NCBI GenBank assembly: GCA_030374805.1
Contig: JARGSG010000083.1
Location: forward strand, 62,001-126,000
DNA length: 64,000 nucleotides
Reading direction: 5' to 3'
From: Gracilaria gracilis
Lineage: Eukaryota > Rhodophyta > Florideophyceae > Gracilariales > Gracilariaceae
The notes under the pieces: generated by a model
The model's input: the letters and a program-made list of their open reading frames with translations, nothing else
Told to the model about the DNA's origin: nothing
Databases searched by the model: none
Position numbers and translations under genes: made by a program
Shown here: positions 1 through 9,412 of the stretch, piece after piece
Position numbering within the stretch: position 1 is the stretch's first letter
Layout of the letters: each line of letters starts with the position of its first letter

Positions 1-1
1 C

Positions 2-231
2 TACCGCATGGCTCCAGACCGCACAATTGCGGCAGAAAGACTACCTGGCCGGAAAAAGGAAAAAACGAGAATCACCTACTTAGCTAGCGCTAATGCAACC
101 GGTTCGGAACGGATTCCCCTCTTGTGCATCGGTAGGGAAAGAAAGCCTAGATGCTTCAAAGGCAAAACAGGAAGTGATTTGGGATTCGACTACCACTTTA
201 ACTCAAAAGCCTGGATGAACTCAGAGATTTT
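2..231 (+). pseudogene. pogo/Tigger-type DDE transposase, 5' portion (continues at 12334)
   Basis: The frame is open from the window edge and reads YRMAPDRTIA, then GRKKEKTRITYLASANATGS, then a KPRCFK segment and AWMNSEIF. This order is typical of the middle of Tigger/CENP-B-like DDE transposases of the Tc1/mariner-pogo group, which cut and paste DNA at TA sites. The N-terminal DNA-binding domains and the first catalytic Asp lie upstream of the window. The frame is cut at 231 by gypsy element A and resumes without loss at 12334, where it continues as KEWLGRF. The 5-base duplication ATTTT (227-231 and 12334-12338) marks the insertion. The fragment is non-functional because of the insertion and of three stops in its 3' part. 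Confidence 0.85.
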
Positions 232-1082
232 TGAGGGGCAAAGCCGGGAACGGAAGAAAAGAACACAAACCGCGCCAGCGGCTACGCACCCAAGGTGTTC
301 AGCCTTGCTCCCTATTGGGGCAGAGCAGTGGCAGAACCCTCCGATGAGGCCGACACGTGCCGGGCGTAATTCCGGGCAGCCTCTTCCTGACTTACAGACG
401 GAGGTTGGGGGTGGCAATCGGGTTGCCAACAGGATGGATTCCACTGGGTGTGGCGTATCCCGTGGCAAAAGGGACGAGATAGAAGGTAGCAAAATGAGCC
501 GCACTGCGGAGCACAGACTCGTGAGAGCTGGGAATCATCCCGAGACAAAAAGGGGCAAACCTGTACAACAGGGCGAAGTGTAACGAAGCCGTAAGACGGG
601 AAAACAGAAAGAGTTTATGGAAGAATGATAAATAAGAGGCCGTAACGACGGATCGGTGCTTCTCGGTGACGTAGGTGGATAACTTGTCCGGATAAGCGGC
701 GGTATTCCCCGGGAATGGGGCGAAAGACCGTGCGCAAGCGGAACTCAAGCTAGAGCCAAGGCCTCGTTGAGGTTTAATTCCTGTACAGTGGCGGCAAGTG
801 CCGCCACTTATATACGGCTGACAAATATCACTACAATATCTAAGTACCCGGCACGCCGGCCAACACTACCCACGTGTACCTCCGTGGCACACTTGCAACG
901 GCGCATCCGGTAATCGGGCGCGGGCACACACGTGTCGCGCCAATCCTACCCTTCATAGGCGGATCCCTAATCCGGGCCAAATAGGCAAATAGACTTCATA
1001 ATAGTAGGAAGTTCAGCCGAAAATAACAACGGATATATGAGTGGCATCCCCCTCAGTCCCTGCCAAGGGCAATTGCTCTACA
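232..1082 (-). repeat. 3' LTR of element A
   Basis: 851 bp, paired with 11483-12333. It begins TGAGGGGCAAAG where the partner has TGTGGGGCAAAG, and it ends CTACA. On the minus strand this is the downstream LTR. A perfect GC-rich hairpin lies at 787-808 (AGTGGCGGCA/TGCCGCCACT). A CCAAT motif near 940 and a TATATG near 1034 point along the plus strand, toward the opposite-strand ORF that begins just inside the element. They may act as an antisense promoter, but this is inferred only. Confidence 0.95.
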
Positions 1083-1095
1083 TCTCCCCCTTCTC
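1083..1095 (-). other. 3' polypurine tract of element A
   Basis: Directly next to the 3' LTR, the minus strand carries a purine run (plus strand TCTCCCCCTTCT). Gypsy elements use such a tract to prime plus-strand DNA synthesis. Its place against the LTR is the main support. Confidence 0.75.
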
Positions 1096-1136
1096 AGGCT
1101 GAAACTTCCGACTCGTTCGGCTTCTCACCTCCCATC

Positions 1137-2933
1137 ATGGGCCTATATAATCCGGACTCCGGCGGTGAGCCTAACGACCACTCGGACTCCAACAACTTGG
1201 CACTCGTACCATACTTGGCACCTTCGACTCTCATCGACACAGCGATGCCTACCAATAACAACGACACCTCCGGTAATTCCGGCGCTCTCCCAGGTGGGAC
1301 TACGCGAATGACCGCTGCCGGACCGCGGTTCCGGTCGGTACCCTTGCCTCAATCGTCGGGGGCTTCCGCTTCCGGCGCGGCGTCCGTTGCGACAGCAGCG
1401 ACTCCGGATACAGCTCCCGTGTGGGATTGGTTCCATGCTAGCGTGCCGACAAATACGGGAGGATGGCCCGGTCTTGGGAGTCTCCGCGTACGCGATCCTC
1501 ACCGCAATAGCGGCCTGTTTGCACAAGCCCCGTCGTTCAATGCCGAAGCCATTCGGAATGAAGCGTTGATCAACTCCTACGCCAAGGACGGTATCCTCCC
1601 CGGAGGGCTTCCCGTTAGCGTCGTCCGCTCATGGGACTGGCTCGCCCGTATCACGGTCCATCCAAATTGTCTCTGGTATACGAGAAGCGAGAGCCTGGCG
1701 TTCGCTCGCCGGGAGATTGCCCGCATTGGGTATGCGCGACATTTTCGGGCGCCGAACGAGCATCCGGTTCCGTTCCATTACGGGTTTGACGTGGCCTACT
1801 ACCGTACGTTCGGCGAGGTTGAGTACGGAGATCGACTGGCTGTTGCCTTCGACGAGATTGACCGCTATGCGGATGTCGTCCAGCCCCACCAGGATCTCAT
1901 CCTGTGGGCTCGTCCGATTCTTCGGGCCGAGTTCCGGTACCTCCGCAAGTCGTCGCGGCGCGAGTTCTTGGAAGGCCTCCGTCACGAGAGGAAGTGGCGA
2001 TCCCGCTTCGGGGTTCTGGTGCCGTACCAATGCTCGGAGGTTGAGCGAATCGCGGCGCGTTCCCGTCAAGGGCGATCCGTTCCGCTGCCATCGTTCTGGC
2101 CTGCGGTCGAGGTCCCTCGAGGGTGCCATGTGGAGCTCCCCCCATGCCTGATATACGTCGGGTCGTACTACATGAAGAATCCGCCGCGCGGCCTTTGGAG
2201 CATCCTTGCCACCGAATGGACTGTCCGTGTCGCGGCTTTCCTCCTCTGGGAGGCGTATGATCATTACCGGCTTTGGTTTGTGCCGGAGATGATTCGCCGA
2301 TCCATTCGGAATTCGGACCTCACCGATGTGCTCGGATCCGTCCGCAACGCGCGGGAGGTGATGTCCTTGGTGGAGGTCATCGACGGTGTCAACTGGGACT
2401 CCGTGCCTGCTAGTCAGGTCTCCGAGGGTATCCTTCGGGTTACAGACCGGTCTCCCGGACGCGACGTCAACGCTGGCGACTTTGTATACTTCGACCCATG
2501 GGAATGGGAGATAGTCACAGCCACCGAGGCGCGGGAGCGGCGTCAGGTCGAGCGGAGCATCCCAGAGGGCCATCCTCGTGGGTTCGTCTTCGTCGACGAC
2601 GAGGAGGACGAGAGCCTTGATGAGGCAGGGAGCCCTAGGGACCAGGGACCAGACCAGCAGATCGACGTGATCGACGTAACCGGAGATGACGGCGGATCCG
2701 CTGATGCGGTAGTGCAGGGTACGCCCAACTCGTTTGGCGCGTGGCAGGCCTCCGCTTCTGCGGGCGGGGCCGGTTCGAGTACTGACCCCCAGGCGATCGT
2801 CATCCGCAGTTTCCTTCGCGGCATGGGTGTGCCCGTGTCTGACACGGTGACCGACTTGGCGCAGCTGCAGGGCCTTGCGGCTCAGTGGTTCGCCCAAGGT
2901 CGTGGGTCCGGTTCCGGACCGTCCGGCGTGTGA
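1137..2933 (+). CDS. Accessory opposite-strand ORF of element A, unknown function
   Basis: An open frame of about 598 codons running against gag-pol, between the 3' PPT and the end of the chromodomain frame. The frame is open from 1041, inside the LTR, but the first in-frame ATG is at 1137. I do not recognise a domain. The N-terminal ~70 residues are Ser/Asn/Thr-rich. The core (about residues 90-450) is rich in Arg, Trp and Tyr, with blocks such as SWDW, RAEFRYLR, LVPYQ, VELPP, LLWEAYDHYRLW, DRSPGR and DPWEWE. An acidic low-complexity stretch follows, then a short C-terminal block containing SFLRGMG. All these blocks recur in the same order in element B (32738-34696). No predicted signal peptide or zinc finger is obvious. 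The frame is intact although gag and pol of the same copy are broken. Confidence 0.8.
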   Translation: MGLYNPDSGGEPNDHSDSNNLALVPYLAPSTLIDTAMPTNNNDTSGNSGALPGGTTRMTAAGPRFRSVPLPQSSGASASGAASVATAATPDTAPVWDWFHASVPTNTGGWPGLGSLRVRDPHRNSGLFAQAPSFNAEAIRNEALINSYAKDGILPGGLPVSVVRSWDWLARITVHPNCLWYTRSESLAFARREIARIGYARHFRAPNEHPVPFHYGFDVAYYRTFGEVEYGDRLAVAFDEIDRYADVVQPHQDLILWARPILRAEFRYLRKSSRREFLEGLRHERKWRSRFGVLVPYQCSEVERIAARSRQGRSVPLPSFWPAVEVPRGCHVELPPCLIYVGSYYMKNPPRGLWSILATEWTVRVAAFLLWEAYDHYRLWFVPEMIRRSIRNSDLTDVLGSVRNAREVMSLVEVIDGVNWDSVPASQVSEGILRVTDRSPGRDVNAGDFVYFDPWEWEIVTATEARERRQVERSIPEGHPRGFVFVDDEEDESLDEAGSPRDQGPDQQIDVIDVTGDDGGSADAVVQGTPNSFGAWQASASAGGAGSSTDPQAIVIRSFLRGMGVPVSDTVTDLAQLQGLAAQWFAQGRGSGSGPSGV

Positions 2934-3221
2934 TCGAACTCCGTAGATACCAATATCTCTTGGCCCTATCATTAAATGTGTCCGGTTGCTACCGGCTTTT
3001 AGCAAATTCTCTTCATCCCTCCCCCTCCTCAGGGGGCAGCACCCCGCGAGGGGCGCCTGTTCCTTATCTAAGGGAGGTATTCCGCTTGAAGCGGCAAATT
3101 CCTGTTCTTCGACTTCCTCTTCTTAGGCTTCTTCTTCGTCTTCTTCTTCTGTTCCACTGTATAGTGGCTTGTCCGCAGAAGCGGCAAATGTTCCGCGTGA
3201 GCGGCGTAGCTAGTGTGGGCG

Positions 3222-5165
3222 CTAACCCACTTGGGCTTTGTCGAGCGAGTCCGGTGGCGGCGTGCCAGTCCTCCGGTGGTATTGAAGTACCTTCGAGCGA
3301 GACAGGTGCTCGATAGGTTCCTGTGTGTCCTCCGAAGGAGAGTAGCCGTACCAACGAACTTGGTATACCAGCTCTCCAGTAGAGTCTTGGCCGTGCCTCA
3401 CTATACGGTCCACTACGAACTCGCGTTCGTAGACACTCCGCTCTGGCGGCTTGACCAGTGAGTCCTCATCCCTGGCAGTCGAACAATCTTCCGTTGAGTG
3501 GCGGATTGCTCCTCCACTGTCGTGGCTTATGCGGGCGATTGCCTTCGACTTCCGTCTCATCGGCAATGCATCCTGTATCCCAGGTCTCGGTTGCGCTCCC
3601 CAAGGAGGTTCTCGGAGAGTTACACTCTCTGGGGCGGGGTCTGAAGCCACTTGTTTGTGGAGCTGTTGCGGGGGCCCCTCTGGGCGGACTGTGAGCTTCC
3701 GGTGTTCCGGCGAGATCCTCCCGATCGACGGGCGGCAATCCTCCGTACGGGGGTCTAGCGAGCGGTGCTGCGTCACGTGAGTTGCTGACGGTTCGCCGCC
3801 CACTGCGGTGCGTGTGGCTCCAACCGTCGTGGTGCCGTGGTGAGCCGTCTCACTTACGGAACTACCGTTTTTTGACGGCTCGTCACTCTCCGTGGCACAC
3901 GTGTGCCCACGGCGTGCACTGTCATGTGCATAGTCATCCTTCAAGGGAGGCGGTTTACCCACGGTGCGTGGCGCGTGTCGCGCCGTGCGCGCGTCCAACT
4001 TACTTTGCTTCTGTCCACCTAGAGTGGTGTCCACCTGTACTGGTATGGCCGCGTGCTCTGCCGTTCCGGCGCCGTCATTGAATAAGTCGATTGCCCTTCC
4101 CAAGATTGGGTCTGCCGTCACGGCACGGTCTTTTGCAACCAATGTCTTTTCCGAGTGGTCGGTCTTCTCCGCTGACGGGGCAACATTCGTCTCGTCTTCA
4201 TTCCGCAGTGGCGGTGCGTTTCCGTGTGTGCTCCCGGACGTCGGGCTTTGAACGGCGCCGCTGCTGTTGCGGGTCTGCGCCTCCTCCGTGGGCGACGGCA
4301 ATGAGCCAGCGACAACTTCCACTTCGTGGCCCGCCGTGTCTGGGTGCGCATCCCGTTTGGGCGTAGTCTCTCTAAGTGAGGACTCCGCTTGCAGCGGCGA
4401 CGATGAAGACCATAACTGGGCATCCCGTGACATTGGGCTCTCGGCGGGGCGCTTACTGTCACACGTCCGTGCGTTCTCCGTCCGCGACGGCAAAGCAACC
4501 CCCACTCCGTTCCTGGCGGTGTCCCGCGAGGGTGCAGTATCCGTTTGCAACGGCGTAGACTGCAAAGAAGCAGCGCAACCAGAATGAGCGTCCCCCTCCC
4601 CCTCCTTAGCTGGAGCGGCGGGGCCCGGAGCGATAATCCCAGTAGTGGGCACGATGCGTGTGTGCACATACGCATCTGGCCCAATTTTCGGGGTACGTTC
4701 CGATTCCGTAGGGAGGTCAGCCAGACCGCGCGCGGCGTGCGGTAGAATTGACAGGCCGAGCGGGGCGTCCCTGCTAATAGCCAGAGGCGCTGCTGGGGTA
4801 GTATCCGACCTGGTCGGTCCGGGATGGGCTTCTTGCACGGTGGGTTCCGGCGGTGGTGCCGGCGTAACGCGATCACGCGAGAAGCGTTCGTGTTCACCCT
4901 TGACGTCAAGGACAACCGTTGTATCGGTAGTAGAAAAAACCCTGTAAGGGCCGTCCGCTATCGGAGAAAGTTTATGGCGTCTCTCTTTTTCCGGATTGTA
5001 GTATTCTTTCCGGAAAAATACATAGCCACCTTCCCTGATGTGTGGGGCATTCTTTCGCACACTTGCGTCGAAGTTCCGCTTGTAGGCGGCTCGTGCCTTA
5101 GCGATTTGCTGCCCAACTACGGGAATGATTTGCTTCAGCCATTGCTTCCAGGCGTCCCTGTGTAG
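3222..5165 (-). pseudogene. Element A pol, 3' part: integrase tail, long linker and chromodomain
   Basis: An open frame that begins inside the integrase tail, in words like DAWKQWLKQ, and passes through EGGYVFFRKEYYNP and the GPY-like KLSPIADGPYRV segment. It then runs through about 400 residues of Ser/Thr/Pro/Glu-rich, probably disordered sequence. It ends in a chromodomain: EFVVDRIVRHG, YQVRWYGYSPSEDT, EPIEHL. Chromodomains of gypsy elements bind modified histones and steer integration. The frame is separated from the upstream integrase by a 2-base insertion near 5160, so no full polyprotein can be made from this copy. The long linker is unusual, because chromoviruses normally carry the chromodomain right after the integrase core. 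Confidence 0.85.
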
Positions 5166-6391
5166 ACGGGGTGAAGGTTATCCAGCGTAGGTTGGGGCTC
5201 GACAGCCACCGATGGTGGGACACGCGATAAGACCAGTTCGAACGGAGAGATCTGGGTAGTGCGATGTATCTGCGTATTGTAGGCATATGTCACCGCATCG
5301 GTGTAGAGATCCCATTCCGACGGGTGGTCAGCGACAAAGGTTCGCAGCGCATTCAGCATGGTGCGATTGAAGCGCTCCACCTGGCCGTTACTTTGCGGAT
5401 AGTAGGTCGTAGTAAACCAGTTCTTAATGTCCAGTATTCGACACACGTCCTGGAAGAACTTCGCAGTGAATTGCGACCCATTATCCGATAGTAAATCAAT
5501 CGGCGGTCCGTAGACAAACACCCAGTGGGTTACGAACGCTTGCGCGACCGCACTGGCGGTAATCTTCGTCAGCGGAACTGTCCGCACGAGCTTCGAAAAG
5601 CGGTCGGTTATGACGAGTAGAAACCGATTACCTCGGCGAGTCCGAATAAATTCACCGAGTATGTCAATCGCCACGAACTCAAGTGGGGCCCTTGCGGGGA
5701 AGAGTACCAACTGTTTGGAGTATTTCCGCAGTTTGACGCGGTTCTTTGCACAACCAGAGCATCCACGAGCAATGGCGTACGCATCGAATGCCATAGCTGG
5801 CCAATAGAAGGCCTTCCTAAGGGTGTAGTACAACTTCCTTCCACCAGGGTGGGCCGACAACTTCGCGTAATGCGACAAATGCAAGACTCGAGATTGAAGC
5901 GAGTGAGGTACCACAATCCGTGGTCGGTCAGTAACCGTTCGAACCAAGAATTCTTGGTCGTTCATGACAAAAGGCAGTTGAGTTCCACCGTTCAGACGGG
6001 CGCGCACCCTGCTGCAGAACGGGTCCGTATACTGTTCCCAGATCAGTTCTTCCGGTGTTATCGGCACGAATGATCCCGGTACTGGCTCCGTATCTGAAAC
6101 GGCTAAGACAGCGTCATAGACGTCCCATCCCTCCAAATCTTCGTCTTCGTCGTCCTCCATAAAGAAACAGGGTATTTCCAGATCATCGACTGGCTCAGCT
6201 TCGGCCGCAGTCGGTAAGCGGGAAAGTGCATCAGCCTCAGTGTTCAGGATTCCCTTCTTGTACTGCACGTCGAAGTTGAACTCTGATAATCTTAGCCTCC
6301 ACCGCATCAAGCGGCCAGAGGGCTCCGCAATCGAGAGAAGCCATCGCAGAGCCGAATGGTCGGTATGAACGGTAAAATGGCCTCCCATGAA
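5135..6391 (-). pseudogene. Element A pol, RNase H end and integrase
   Basis: The frame restarts right after the solo LTR with FMGGHFTVHTDHSALRWLL, the end of the RNase H domain. It continues through NTEADALSRLP. The integrase follows: a zinc-binding His/His and CSGCAKN segment, the core FVAIDILGEF (first Asp), LLSDNGSQFT (second Asp) and NGQVERFNRTM (catalytic Glu). A TGA in the shifted frame ends it at 5135, just after a 2-base insertion relative to element B. The integrase core looks intact in sequence, but it is cut from RT upstream and from its own tail downstream. Confidence 0.88.
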
Positions 6392-6933
6392 TGTGGTATA
6401 TTGCACAAAAAGGGAGAGAGTCCGAAGCGGTCTTGAGACGGGAGCGGCGGTAGCGTACAGTCTTGTGACTGTAATGAATCCGTGCGGAGAGAAGGGGCGG
6501 AAGCACCGGGCGGTCGAGGGGAGAGTGGACGATTGGTATCACCAGGCACGTACAGGAACGTGCGGAAGGGTACGGACGGTCTGAGAAACCCAATAAAGGA
6601 GTAGCCGTGCGGTCTATTGTAACGGAAGTTGACAAGGAAGACGTTCGGCAGAAGATGCTTGTCGTTTACGATTGGGGCCTCGGGAGATCCGAGCTACAAC
6701 TAAATATCGGGTCTGGGCCCCATTACTAACTACTGTACGATCGGTCTAATTTGCGCTATCATTACCAAGTCCGTACACGTGGCCAACTTGTACGCTGTCC
6801 CAACCCGTCCGGCACTTGATCACCAGATCGTACACGTGGCGGTGCCACGGCACCAGCCCATCGTGCACTACCCCTTCGTACGTGAACGGCCGATCGGATA
6901 CACCATGCACCAACTCGGGCCCACTATACTACA
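6392..6933 (-). mobile_element. Solo LTR nested in pol of element A
   Basis: 542 bp between two halves of a sequence that is continuous in element B (TLRPYL followed by MGAHF). It starts TGTGG and ends CTACA, like the LTRs of the host element's family. It is flanked by ATGAA (6387-6391) and ATGAG (6934-6938), a 5-base target duplication with one change. No internal region is present, so it is best read as the product of recombination between the LTRs of a related but different gypsy element. The orientation is inferred from likeness of the ends. Confidence 0.85.
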
Positions 6934-9311
6934 ATGAGGTACGGTCGCAGCGTCTGGAGAGCCCAGACTACTGCTAAGCATTCTTTCTCGGGTACCGAGT
7001 AATTCCTTTCATGCACGTTAAGGTTTCGAGACCAAAAACCAATTGGAAGTCGTTCGCCACTCTCCGTGGTCTGAAACAGGGCACAGCCGATCTGGAAATT
7101 GCTGGCATCCGTATCGATGGCATAGGGCAATCCGAGTTTCGGCAGGGAAAGAATTGGCGGCGAAGTTACTGCATCAATGAGCGATGAGAATGCCGTTGCC
7201 TTACGGTCATCGAATGGTTCCAGTTTCACTGGCTGTCCCTTTCGCAAGAGTTCATTCAATGGAGCTGCTATACCCGCGAAGTGCGGAATAAAACGGCGGT
7301 AGACATTGCAAAGGCCGAGGAAGGATCGGAGTTCCGTCTGAGTCCGTGGGTGTTTGGCCTCCTTGAGAGACCGCACACGTACAGCGTCAATCGATAGCCG
7401 TCCCGGACGGATTATGTGGCCGAGATATTTCACGGTATCGGTAAAGAACTCGCACTTCTTCAACTTCAGTGTGATGCCTGCCTCTCGTAGGACTCGCATC
7501 ACCTCCCGAACGTGGGTCAAGTGCTCGTCCAGGTTACTGGAGAACACAATGATGTCATCCAGGTATACCAGGCACGTTTTCCACTTAAAGCGGGCAAGCA
7601 AAATGTCCACTGCTCTTTGGAAAGTGGCACGGGCGTTCGTGAGCCCAAAGGGCATCCGGTTGAATCGGTATAGTCCTTGATGACATACAAACGCCGTTTT
7701 ATCACGGTCCTCTGCCCTAACTGGGACTTGCCAATATCCCCATTTCGCGTCGAGGGTCGTGGACACCTTTGCGCTTCCGAGCGAATCGATACATTCGTCC
7801 ATCCTCGGGAGGGGATACACGTCCTTGACGGTAGCCGCGTTAAGCTTGCGGTAATCGATAAAAAAACGCCAAGACCCATCGGGTTTGGGAGCGAGTACCA
7901 CGGGCGAGGCCCATGGCGATTGGGCCGGTTCAATGACTCCGGCGCGGAGCATCTTCTCGACTTGAGTCTTCCCTTCTTCCCGAGCTGTCGGTCCTGCCCT
8001 GTAGGGGTGCTGCGAGATTGGCCGAGTGTTCGGCATCAAATCTATCCGATGTTCGGTGATCCCAATTTTCCCAAGGGAACCGTCCCACATGGGGGTGAAC
8101 TCGCGTAGCATATCCCGTAACTTCTCACGGTGAGACTCTGGGACATGGTTAAAGTCTAGAGACTCGAGCTCCTGTACGGGGTCCTTCTTCTCAGATCCAG
8201 GTGATTCTGGCCTTCCTTCCGACAGTGTCGGCGTTGCTTCTTTCGACGAGTTCAACACTTCTTTACCCGATGAGCTCGGCGCAGCGTCTCCCGACGAAGT
8301 CTTTGGTACGGTTGTGTCAGCGCACTTCCCCTCTCCCTCCTCAGCTTCGAGAATTCCGAAAACCTCGGCGGTAGAGACCTGTGTGGGTACAATAGCCACC
8401 GGGTGTGGTAACATGGAACCAATGACTTGGTTTTTTACCAACCTCTGTTGGGAGGAGCTGAAATTAGCAACCAATACCCTGAAGGGCTTTTCTGGCTCAA
8501 CGAGTACAATCCCATTCGGGAGGGCCACGTTCTGCCTTTCGTAAAGGAGAGGCAATGGCTGAACGGTTTCCAGGCCGTGCTGTGGGGACGTGACCGTGAC
8601 CCATGTCTGGGATTCCGGTGGAATGCAAATAGACCGAGCCACTCGGAGCTTCGTAGATGAACGGTGCGATTCCGCTGGCTGCTGGGCCACTGGCAATGGA
8701 ACTTGCTTCTTGAAAGCCTTTCGTAAAGGTCGCCGAACAATTGGCACTGTTGTGCCGTCCTCCAGCTCAACGGTTCTTTTCCGTGGTCGAAATGCTTCGA
8801 CAAAACGGTCGCAGAAATCACACCCGAGTATGACCGGCGCAGCTAAACGCTTGCAGACTATGAAGTCCAAGCGGACAACGCAACGGCCAAGCCTGACAAT
8901 CAGGTCAATTACTCCCACGATTGAAAGGGGCCTATTGTTTGCATCCGCTATCTCGGTCGGCGGGGCCGGCCGAATCTGAGACAATAACTGCGGCGGAATA
9001 AGCGATTGAACCAAAAAGTTTGGACCAGCACCCATGTCGAGAACGGATAACTGCCGAACCATATAATGGTCGGATATCCCGAGGTCGGCGAAAACCTTGT
9101 AGTTTCGTTTCGCCATGACCAGGACTCTATCCGGAGCGCGGAAATTGCGTGACCGTACCCACGGGCGACGGAGAACACCGAGATGTTCCGAGTCCACGCC
9201 TGTCGTGGCCATCTTCCTCGTAAGGATCGTGACCGGGGAGCGAGGCTTTGCAACCTCCGGCGCAGTTGAGCTCGACTGCGTTTGCGCCGCTCCTTCAAAG
9301 GAGGCTCCCAT
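6934..9311 (-). pseudogene. Element A pol, protease, reverse transcriptase and RNase H
   Basis: About 790 codons from the ATG at 9311. The protease lies near residues 85-180; its catalytic triad reads DMG (residues 92-94) where element B has DTG, followed by VILGCDFCDRF. Reverse transcriptase covers about residues 430-640 with FFIDYRKLN, PFGLTNA and the active site CLVYLDDIIVFS. RNase H begins with YAIDTDASNFQIG and stops at TLRPYL, where the solo LTR enters. The frame is -1 relative to gag. It is expressed in principle by frameshifting at 9317-9323. The protease change and the nested LTR make this copy non-autonomous. Confidence 0.9.
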
Positions 9312-9323
9312 GCTCAGTTTTTC
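9290..9323 (-). promoter_or_regulatory. Putative -1 frameshift site, gag-pol junction of element A
   Basis: On the minus strand the original gag end reads CAG AAA AAC TGA, with the slippery run GAAAAAC at 9317-9323. Pol is open in the -1 frame from here. A small inverted repeat CTCC..GGAG lies at 9290-9303 just downstream. The run is one base away from the classic AAAAAAC heptamer. Elements B and C have the same arrangement. In this copy an earlier TAG at 9413 would prevent ribosomes from reaching it. Confidence 0.5.
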
Positions 9324-9412
9324 TGAGCGTCGCCGCTATTTTGCGGAACCGTTGGGCTCGCAGATGCGGCTGCTGCTTCAACATGATGCGGTGAAGATTT
9401 CTGTTTTCCAGG

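Noticed and set aside
8-583. 191-codon plus-strand frame crossing into the LTR
   Set aside because: It is the transposase fragment running by chance into the LTR of element A; the part after 231 is LTR sequence that recurs at 11483.
1629-3005. 458-codon minus-strand frame
   Set aside because: It mirrors the opposite-strand ORF of element A, has no conserved partner in element B and lacks any domain.
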